Assembly (NCBI GenBank): GCA_009695195.1
Contig: SIBJ01000002.1
Location: forward strand, 62,001-126,000
Direction: 5' to 3'
DNA length: 64,000 nucleotides
From: Pedosphaera sp.
GTDB lineage: Bacteria; Verrucomicrobiota; Verrucomicrobiia; Limisphaerales; JADLHS01
Every line of letters starts with the position of its first letter. Position 1 is the first letter of the stretch. Below, in pieces: positions 53,799 to 64,000 of this stretch. A program made the translations under genes and the position numbers. The notes under the pieces are model-generated. The model made no database searches, had not been told where the DNA came from, and saw only the letters and a list, made by a program, of their open reading frames with translations.

Positions 53799-53880
53799 GG
53801 CGGCAAATTGTCCCAACGGGCGGATGGCAGCAAGAAAGTAAATGAGTTGAACCGGGATGGAATTCACGCTAGAGACAGTC

Positions 53881-54705
53881 ATGCGTTATCCCTCATCACT
53901 TCTTTTGTTCGCGCTCATCGGGCGGTTGTCCTTGTCGGCGGCGGAGACTCCGCTCACCGGACGCGCGGCGGAACTTTACAAGCAGGCGCAGGGCGGAAAG
54001 TTTTCTGCCGATGCGGCGAAGTTGAAACCGGAAATCCTGCCCACGTCCGACGGCCAATGTTTTCTCGTCGTCTGGCGGGCGACCAACGCGCCGAAGTACT
54101 GGATCGTTTCGATGCACGGCAAGCAAGGTTTCGCCACGGACGACCTCGCCCTCTGGCATCGGCACTTGAAAGACTGCGACGTCGGACTGGTGTGCGTGCA
54201 ATGGTGGCTGGGTTCGGGCAACGAACCGGCTTCCTACTACACGCCGGAGCAGGCCCACCGCGAGATTGACCTCGCGCTGAAAAAGCTCGGCGCGCAAACC
54301 AACTCGGTGATGTTCCACGGCTTCAGCCGCGGCTCGGCGAATTCGTATGCCGTCGTCGCGCTCGATGCGGGGCGGGATGGCAAACACTTCTTCTCCCTCG
54401 CAGTCGCCAGTTCCGGCGGCGTGGGCCTCGACTATCCACCGACGCGCGCGATTCTCAACGGCGACTTCGGCCCGCGTCCGTTGCAAGGCACTCGCTGGAT
54501 CACGGTCGCGGGTGGGCGTGATCCCAATCCTGAACGCGATGGAATCCCTGGCATGAAACGCGCCGCCGCGTGGTTGAAGGAACAGGGCGCGACCGTTGTC
54601 TTGACCATCGAAGACCCGGAGGAAGGCCACGGCGCGCTGCAACGCAACCCGAAGAATGTGCGGCGCGTGCTGGATTTGTTTTTCCAGGCGAACCAAAGCC
54701 GCTGA
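53881..54705 (+). CDS. Secreted alpha/beta hydrolase-like protein
   Basis: 274 aa. Signal peptide (MRYPSSLLLFALIGRLSLSA), then an alpha/beta hydrolase pattern: VSMHGKQGFATDD, VMFHGFSRGSANSYAVVALD (G-x-S-x-G nucleophile elbow GFSRG), and late RDPNPERDGIPG with EGHGALQRN for the Asp and His of the triad. Start ATG 53881; a GTG/ATG upstream at 53857 overlaps the Uma2 promoter region and lacks a signal peptide fit. Substrate unknown. Confidence 0.78.
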   Translation: MRYPSSLLLFALIGRLSLSAAETPLTGRAAELYKQAQGGKFSADAAKLKPEILPTSDGQCFLVVWRATNAPKYWIVSMHGKQGFATDDLALWHRHLKDCDVGLVCVQWWLGSGNEPASYYTPEQAHREIDLALKKLGAQTNSVMFHGFSRGSANSYAVVALDAGRDGKHFFSLAVASSGGVGLDYPPTRAILNGDFGPRPLQGTRWITVAGGRDPNPERDGIPGMKRAAAWLKEQGATVVLTIEDPEEGHGALQRNPKNVRRVLDLFFQANQSR

Positions 54706-54733
54706 AGCGGCTGCCAGATGAACCGTACACGGA

Positions 54734-54757
54734 AACACCGGGCTGAAGCCCGGTGTT
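54734..54757. repeat. Palindrome between the hydrolase gene and fusA
   Basis: AACACCGGGCT-GA-AGCCCGGTGTT, perfect apart from the centre. It lies between two converging genes and may act as a bidirectional terminator, but there is no T run. Confidence 0.75.
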
Positions 54758-54779
54758 AATGAGAATCGCCGAAGCGTGG

Positions 54780-57014
54780 CTACGTGCGCGCCGCGGGCTT
54801 GCTCTTCGCTGAGTCCAGAATTTTTTCCGCGATGCTGTTCGGCACCTGCTCGAACGTGAGCGGCTCCATCGAATACGAGGCGCGGCCTTTCGAGAGCGAA
54901 CGGATCGCGGTGGCGTAACCGAACATTTCGGAGAGCGGCACGTTGGCATTGACCACCGTCTGGCCCTGTTTGGCTTCGATGTTGATGATGTGGCCGCGAC
55001 GACGGGTGATGTCGCCGATCAGGTCGCCCTGATATTCGTCGGGCGTGGTGCATTCGACCTTCATGATCGGTTCGAGAATGATCGGACCGGCTTTCTTGAA
55101 CGCGTCTTTCAACGCGAAGATGCCCGCCATCTTGAACGCGAGTTCGTTCGAGTCCACTTCGTGGAACGAGCCGTCGGTCACCTGTACCTTGATGTCAATG
55201 ACCTGGTAGCCGGCATAGACGCCGCCCTTGATGGCTTCTTCGATGCCGTCAATGACCGCCGGAATGTATTCCTTCGGGATCGTGCCGCCGACAATCTTGT
55301 TTTCGACTTCGACGCCCTTGCCCTTTTCGTTGGGCTGAACCTCGACGCACGCATGGCCGTATTGACCGCGACCGCCGGATTGACGGATGAATTTGCCTTC
55401 GCCCTCGGCCGCCTTCGTGATGGTTTCGCGGTAGGCGATCTGGGGCGCGCCGGTGTTGGCGTCCACTTTGAATTCGCGCTTGAGCCGGTCAATGATGATT
55501 TCCAGATGCAACTCGCCCATGCCCGCGATGATGAGCTGGCTGGTTTCCTCGTTTGTGAAACAGCGGAAGGTCGGATCTTCTTCGGCGAGCCGTTGCAAGC
55601 CTTCGGACATCTTGTCGCGATCCTGCTTGGTCTTGGGCTCGACGGCCATGCTGATGACCGGCTCGGGGAACGTCGGCGGTTCGAGCGTCACGTCAAAGTC
55701 TTCGTCGGAGAGCGTGTCGCCGGTCGTGATGTTGCGCAGGCCGACGAGCGCGGCGATGTCGCCCGCAAAAACCTCGTTGATGTCCTTGCGCTCGCTTCCC
55801 TGGATTACCATGAGGCGGCTGACGCGTTCGCGTTTACGCGTGCGCGGGTTGTAAATATTGTCACCCTTCTTGAGGTGGCCGGAATAGACGCGGAAGAAGA
55901 CCAGCTTGCCGGCGTAGGGATCGGTCCAGAGCTTGAACGCCAGCGAGCAGAATTTCTCGGTGTCGCTGGTGGGAACTTCGACGACGTTTTCCGTGCCGGG
56001 CTCCAAGCCGTGCGCCGGCGGAATGTCCAGGGGGCCGGGCAGATAATCCACCACGGCGTCCACCAAAACCTGCACGCCCTTTTTCTTGAAGGCGGAACCG
56101 CACAGCACGGGAATCAATTCGATCTTGCAGGTGAGGCGGCGGATCGCGGCCTTGAGCACGGGCGGCTCGATCGGTTTTTCTTCAAGCACCATTTCGGCGA
56201 TCGTGTCGTCCTTGTTGGAAACGGCGTCAATCAATTCCGCGAGGGCTGCCTTCGCCCGTTCCTGATATTCGGGGGGGATTTCTCTGATCTCGTAATTCAA
56301 ACCCTCGTTAGCCTCGCCCGGCCCCCAATAGATCAACTTCTGATTGACCAGGTCAATCACGCCTTCAAAGCCGCCAGTAACTGCTTTACCTTCGGCCTCG
56401 TTCGGGCCTTCGCCGAAGGGGAGGAAAATCGGGAACGCATACGCGCGCAGTTTGGTGCGCATGTCATTCAGAGCGTTCGCAAAGTTCGCGCCGATGCGAT
56501 CCATCTTGTTGACGAACGCGATGCGGGGAACTTTATATTTCGTCGCCTGCCGCCAGACGGTTTCGGATTGCGGTTGCACGCCGGCGACGCCGCAGAACAC
56601 CGCGACCGCGCCGTCCAGCACGCGCATGGAACGTTCGACTTCCGCCGTGAAATCCACGTGACCGGGCGTATCAATGATGTTGACGCGGTGCGGGATGTTG
56701 TTGAACGCCTTGTAAATTTTGTCCTCACCCGGCTTGGCGCATTTCTGCGTCCAGAAGCAGGTCACGGCGGCGGACGTGATCGTGATCCCGCGCTCGCGTT
56801 CCTGCTCCATCCAGTCCGTGACGGTATTGCCGTCGTCCACGTCGCCGATCTTGTGAATCAGCCCGGTGTAAAACAGGATGCGCTCCGTGGTGGTGGTCTT
56901 GCCGGCGTCAATGTGCGCGGCGATGCCGATATTACGGGTGCATTCGAGCGTGTACTCGCGGTTGGGCGAGTTCGGCGAAGTTGGAGATGTCGGTTTGTCA
57001 GCCACGGCTTGCAT
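54780..57014 (-). CDS. fusA: Elongation factor G
   Basis: 744 aa, translocation GTPase. NIGIAAHIDAGKTTTTERIL (P-loop), DTPGHVDFTAEVERSMRVLD (G3), FVNKMDRIGANF (G4) and the C-terminal SRGRASYSMEPLTFEQVPNS-like end (here SKGRASYSMEPLTFEQVPNS). Start ATG 57014 (MQAVADKPTSPTSPN); an in-frame start 11 codons upstream is inside the terminator hairpin and is rejected. A short Ser/Pro-rich N-terminal extension precedes the G domain. It follows rpsG by 62 bp. Confidence 0.98.
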   Translation of the reverse strand: MQAVADKPTSPTSPNSPNREYTLECTRNIGIAAHIDAGKTTTTERILFYTGLIHKIGDVDDGNTVTDWMEQERERGITITSAAVTCFWTQKCAKPGEDKIYKAFNNIPHRVNIIDTPGHVDFTAEVERSMRVLDGAVAVFCGVAGVQPQSETVWRQATKYKVPRIAFVNKMDRIGANFANALNDMRTKLRAYAFPIFLPFGEGPNEAEGKAVTGGFEGVIDLVNQKLIYWGPGEANEGLNYEIREIPPEYQERAKAALAELIDAVSNKDDTIAEMVLEEKPIEPPVLKAAIRRLTCKIELIPVLCGSAFKKKGVQVLVDAVVDYLPGPLDIPPAHGLEPGTENVVEVPTSDTEKFCSLAFKLWTDPYAGKLVFFRVYSGHLKKGDNIYNPRTRKRERVSRLMVIQGSERKDINEVFAGDIAALVGLRNITTGDTLSDEDFDVTLEPPTFPEPVISMAVEPKTKQDRDKMSEGLQRLAEEDPTFRCFTNEETSQLIIAGMGELHLEIIIDRLKREFKVDANTGAPQIAYRETITKAAEGEGKFIRQSGGRGQYGHACVEVQPNEKGKGVEVENKIVGGTIPKEYIPAVIDGIEEAIKGGVYAGYQVIDIKVQVTDGSFHEVDSNELAFKMAGIFALKDAFKKAGPIILEPIMKVECTTPDEYQGDLIGDITRRRGHIINIEAKQGQTVVNANVPLSEMFGYATAIRSLSKGRASYSMEPLTFEQVPNSIAEKILDSAKSKPAART

Positions 57015-57028
57015 TTCGGTTAAAGGAT

Positions 57029-57065
57029 AAAAAACGCCCCGGGCCACTCACAGCCGGGGGCGTTT
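57029..57065 (-). terminator. Terminator-like hairpin between rpsG and fusA
   Basis: On the minus strand AAACGCCCCCGG pairs with CCGGGGCGTTT around a ~10-nt loop, followed by six T's, ending 15 nt before the fusA start codon. It suggests attenuation of fusA relative to rpsL-rpsG. Confidence 0.8.
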
Positions 57066-57076
57066 CAAATTATTTT

Positions 57077-57550
57077 CTACCAGCGGAAGTGCGCGAACGC
57101 TTTGTTCGCCTGCGCCATCTTGTGAACGTCGTCGCGTTTGCGGATGGCGTTCCCCTGCCCTTGATAGGCTTCCAAAATTTCCGACGCGAGCGCGTCGCTC
57201 ATGGGCAGACCTTTGCGGGCATCCGCGTAGTCAACGATCCAGCGCAACGCGAGCGAAGCCTGGCGGTCGGAGGTGACTTCCAGCGGCACCTGATACGTGG
57301 CGCCGCCGACGCGGCGGGGCTTGGTCTCGATGCGCGGCTTGGCGTTGTCCACCGCGCGCTGAAGGATTTCGATGGGGTTGCTCGCCGGATTTTTTTCCGA
57401 GATGCGATCAAACGCGCCATAGACGATGCGTTGGGCGGTGCTCTTCTTGCCTCCGCGCATGATGGTGTTGACGAGGCGCGTGACCAGAACGCTTTGGTAT
57501 TTGGCGTCTTTGACCGCCGGTCGTTTGTCTGCTTGGCGTCTGCGGGACAT
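57077..57550 (-). CDS. rpsG: 30S ribosomal protein S7
   Basis: 157 aa; MSRRRQADKRPAVKDAKYQS start, RLVNTIMRGGKKSTAQRIVY, PRRVGGATYQVPLEVTSDRQ and QGNAIRKRDDVHKMAQANKA. Binds the 3' domain of 16S rRNA. 35 bp after rpsL. Confidence 0.98.
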   Translation of the reverse strand: MSRRRQADKRPAVKDAKYQSVLVTRLVNTIMRGGKKSTAQRIVYGAFDRISEKNPASNPIEILQRAVDNAKPRIETKPRRVGGATYQVPLEVTSDRQASLALRWIVDYADARKGLPMSDALASEILEAYQGQGNAIRKRDDVHKMAQANKAFAHFRW

Positions 57551-57585
57551 GAATTCGTTAAATCGTTAAAGGGTTGAGAGACGGT

Positions 57586-57996
57586 TTACTTCGCGGCGTT
57601 GGCCTGGGCGGCGGCGACTTTGACATCCTTGGGGCGCTTGACGCCGTACTTGGAGCGACTGACGCGCCGCTTCTCGACGCCCGCGGCGTCGAGCGTGCCG
57701 CGCACGATGTGATAGCGCACACCGGGCAAATCCTTCACGCGCCCGCCGCGCACGAGCACGATCGAGTGCTCCTGCAAATTGTGCCCCTCGTCGGGGATGT
57801 AGGCGATGATCTCAAAGCCGTTGGTGAGCCTCACCTTCGCGACCTTGCGCATCGCGGAGTTCGGCTTCTTGGGCGTGCGCGTCATCACCTGGATGCACAC
57901 CCCGCGACGGAACGGGGAATTCTCCAAGGCAGGCGACTTGGACTTGTATTTGATCTTGTTGCGGCCCTTGCGGACCAATTGATTGATTGTCGGCAT
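57586..57996 (-). CDS. rpsL: 30S ribosomal protein S12
   Basis: 136 aa; [20 protein letters not shown] start, [20 protein letters not shown] with the lysine pair in wild-type form, and [20 protein letters not shown]; no streptomycin-resistance changes are visible at these sites. A short Ala/Asn-rich C-terminal extension ([12 protein letters not shown]) follows. Preceded by the shared promoter block. Confidence 0.98.
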   Translation of the reverse strand: MPTINQLVRKGRNKIKYKSKSPALENSPFRRGVCIQVMTRTPKKPNSAMRKVAKVRLTNGFEIIAYIPDEGHNLQEHSIVLVRGGRVKDLPGVRYHIVRGTLDAAGVEKRRVSRSKYGVKRPKDVKVAAAQANAAK

Positions 57997-58054
57997 GTGC
58001 GTTGGAAAATCGCGTCCGTTCCGCCGGCATTTTCACCGGCGAAACGGAACGCGG

Positions 58055-58082
58055 ATATTAACAAAGGTTTTTCACGTTGCAA
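58055..58082 (-). promoter_or_regulatory. Candidate promoter of rpsL-rpsG (shared motif, copy 2)
   Basis: On the minus strand TTGCAA (58082-58077), 16-nt spacer CGTGAAAAACCTTTGT, and TAATAT (58060-58055), 59 nt before the rpsL ATG. The spacer is nearly the same as in front of rplB. It lies just after the rpoC stop codon (58098). Confidence 0.75.
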
Positions 58083-58097
58083 CTGGTTTCTGACCGC

Positions 58098-62243
<4,146 letters not shown>

Positions 62244-62280
62244 ACGCTTTGGTTTTTCAGCAAGTCGTTAAATGTTTTAC

Positions 62281-64000
62281 TCACATCGAGGACATCTCGC
62301 CCAAGGCGCTGGCCGCTTCGTGGGGTTGATCCACCGGATTCGAGTAACCAACCTTCACGTCGAGGCCAAGGGATTGCATCTCCTTGACCAGCACGTTGAA
62401 GGATTCGGGAATGCCAGCCTCCAGGCTGTTGTCGCCCTTGACGATGCTTTCGTAAATGCGCGTGCGGCCCTGCACGTCGTCGGATTTCACGGTCAGGAGT
62501 TCCTGCAACGTGTAGGCCGCGCCGTAGGCTTCCATCGCCCACACTTCCATTTCGCCGAAGCGCTGGCCGCCGTACTGCGCTTTGCCGCCGAGCGGTTGCT
62601 GCGTGACGAGCGAGTACGGCCCGACCGCGCGGGCGTGAATCTTGTCGGCCACCAGGTGACCCAGCTTCATCATGTAGATGTAGCCGACGACCACTTCCTG
62701 ATCGAACTGTTCACCCGAACGTCCGTCGTAAAGATGCGTCTTGCCGTTCTCGCCGACGAGCGGGTGCGCCGCGAACTTCATGTTCTTGGCGATCGCCTCC
62801 TCGAGGTACTTGCGCACCTGTTTCTCCTTGATGCCGTCAAACACCGGCGTCGCGAAGCTCAGGCCAAGGACCTTCGCGGCCCAGCCCAGATGCGTTTCCA
62901 AAACCTGGCCGACGTTCATGCGCGAAGGCACGCCCAGCGGGTTCAACACGATCTCCACCGGCGTTCCGTCCGCGAGGAACGGCATGTCCTCTTCGGGCAC
63001 GATGCGCGCGACGACGCCCTTGTTGCCGTGACGGCCGGCCATCTTGTCGCCGACCGAGAGCTTGCGCTTGGACGCGACGTAAACGCGGACGGATTTGACC
63101 ACGCCGCGGTCCACGCCTTCGCCGGACTCGGCGCGTTCCAGTTCCTCGTCGTACTGCATCTGGATGTCGTCGAACTTCTTTTTGAACGACCCGATGATTT
63201 CGTTGATCTTGTTGCGGATGGGCGACGGATCAATTTCGATCCGGTCGTACAGTTCCGCGAGCTTGCGCAGGAGCGTCTTGGTGATCTTGCGATTGGCGGG
63301 AATGATGATCTCGCCCGTCTCGCTGTTCACCACGTCGAGCGGAATTTTTTCGCCGAGCAGAATGTTGCTGAGCGCCTCGGTGAGCTGGTCGCGGAGTTCC
63401 TCGACCTTCTTGCGATGGTCCTCCTCGATCTGCTTGACCGCGCGTTTCTCCTCCGTGCCGGCGACCTTGCGCTCGCCTTCCTTCTTGGCGGAAACCTTCA
63501 CGTCCATGACGATGCCGTAGGTTCCCGACGGAACTTTCAGCGAGGTGTCCTTCACGTCCGCGGCCTTTTCGCCGAAGATCGCGCGCAGCAACCGTTCTTC
63601 CGGCGCGAGTTCGGTTTCGGACTTCGGCGTGATCTTGCCAACGAGAATGTCGCCGGGCTTCACTTCCGCGCCGATGAGGATGACACCGTCCGGTCCGAGA
63701 TTTTTCAAGGCTTCATCGCCGAGGTTCGGGATGTCGCGCGTGATTTCTTCAGGCCCGAGCTTCGTGTCGCGGGCGGCGACCTCGAACTCGTCAATGTGGA
63801 TGCTCGTGAAGATGTCGTCCTTCACGATCTTCTCGCTGATGAGGATCGCGTCCTCGAAGTTGTAACCGTTCCAGGGCATGAACGAGACGAGGACGTTGCG
63901 GCCGAGCGCGAGCTCGCCGTTTTGCGTGCACGGCCCGTCGGCGATGACCTGGCCCTTCTTCACGCTTTCACCCTTCTCGACCAGGATTTTCTGGTTGATG
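62281..64000 (-). CDS. rpoB: DNA-directed RNA polymerase subunit beta (5' partial)
   Basis: The last ~570 residues of RpoB; the reading frame is open to the window edge and the start lies beyond it. [60 protein letters not shown] and the C-terminal [18 protein letters not shown] are the conserved blocks. The rifampicin region is outside the window. Confidence 0.98.
   Translation of the reverse strand, partial: INQKILVEKGESVKKGQVIADGPCTQNGELALGRNVLVSFMPWNGYNFEDAILISEKIVKDDIFTSIHIDEFEVAARDTKLGPEEITRDIPNLGDEALKNLGPDGVILIGAEVKPGDILVGKITPKSETELAPEERLLRAIFGEKAADVKDTSLKVPSGTYGIVMDVKVSAKKEGERKVAGTEEKRAVKQIEEDHRKKVEELRDQLTEALSNILLGEKIPLDVVNSETGEIIIPANRKITKTLLRKLAELYDRIEIDPSPIRNKINEIIGSFKKKFDDIQMQYDEELERAESGEGVDRGVVKSVRVYVASKRKLSVGDKMAGRHGNKGVVARIVPEEDMPFLADGTPVEIVLNPLGVPSRMNVGQVLETHLGWAAKVLGLSFATPVFDGIKEKQVRKYLEEAIAKNMKFAAHPLVGENGKTHLYDGRSGEQFDQEVVVGYIYMMKLGHLVADKIHARAVGPYSLVTQQPLGGKAQYGGQRFGEMEVWAMEAYGAAYTLQELLTVKSDDVQGRTRIYESIVKGDNSLEAGIPESFNVLVKEMQSLGLDVKVGYSNPVDQPHEAASALGEMSSM

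Noticed and set aside
54990..57023. Long open frame antisense to fusA
   Set aside because: Same cause; EF-G is complete on the minus strand.

Overview
The window looks like a chromosome segment of a Verrucomicrobiota bacterium of the Pedosphaera/Limisphaerales type. The clues are high GC, a PEP-CTERM protein, DUF1080 proteins, autotransporter-strand and Ig-repeat secreted proteins, small membrane HEAT-repeat proteins, and many inverted repeats built from short oligomers. This assignment rests on gene families recalled from knowledge; no search was run.

Region by region. 1-12.2 kb: accessory genes: a secreted phosphoesterase-fold protein with four Ig repeats, xseA, a DUF1080 protein, gamma-glutamyltransferase, a lipoprotein, a dicarboxylate/glutamate symporter, a decayed autotransporter-like gene abutting a 5'-truncated HEAT-repeat gene, and a GH16-like protein. 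12.4-20.6 kb: catabolism: rhaA-lutA-lutB-lutC on the minus strand (L-rhamnose isomerisation plus L-lactate oxidation), tRNA-Leu(UAA), a DUF1080 lipoprotein, a LarA-like protein and a sugar-acid-type SDR. 20.7-22.4 kb: a DHH phosphoesterase and a HEAT protein. 22.5-35.6 kb: a minus-strand S10-spc-alpha ribosomal cluster from rplB to rplQ with secY, map, infA and rpoA. The usual leading genes rpsJ, rplC, rplD and rplW are not in front of rplB, and rpmD and adk are also absent. 36-42.9 kb: secreted proteins (PEP-CTERM, M64 peptidase, giant beta-helix) and tagaturonate epimerase. 43.1-52.9 kb: plus-strand housekeeping genes: purA, a TPR protein, uppS, a HEAT protein, cdsA, dxr, rseP and ispG, that is, isoprenoid and envelope lipid synthesis plus site-2 proteolysis. 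53.1-54.7 kb: a probable pectate lyase remnant, a Uma2 nuclease and a secreted hydrolase. 54.8-64 kb: the minus-strand str/rpo cluster fusA, rpsG, rpsL, rpoC, rpoB (5' end outside the window).

Three cross-cutting signals stand out. First, at least ten inverted or oligomer repeats of different sequence but similar architecture fill intergenic gaps, supply the stop codons of rhaA, cdsA and dxr, form the tail of lutB, and sit in frame inside ispG (two) and xseA (one). Second, five secreted proteins of unrelated function end in a similar 55-70-residue module closing with F/Y-Y-R-x-V-x-P. Third, the rplB and rpsL operons share a promoter-like block (TTGCA, 16-nt spacer containing AAAAACCTTTG, TA-rich -10), which may co-regulate the two split halves of the ribosomal supercluster.
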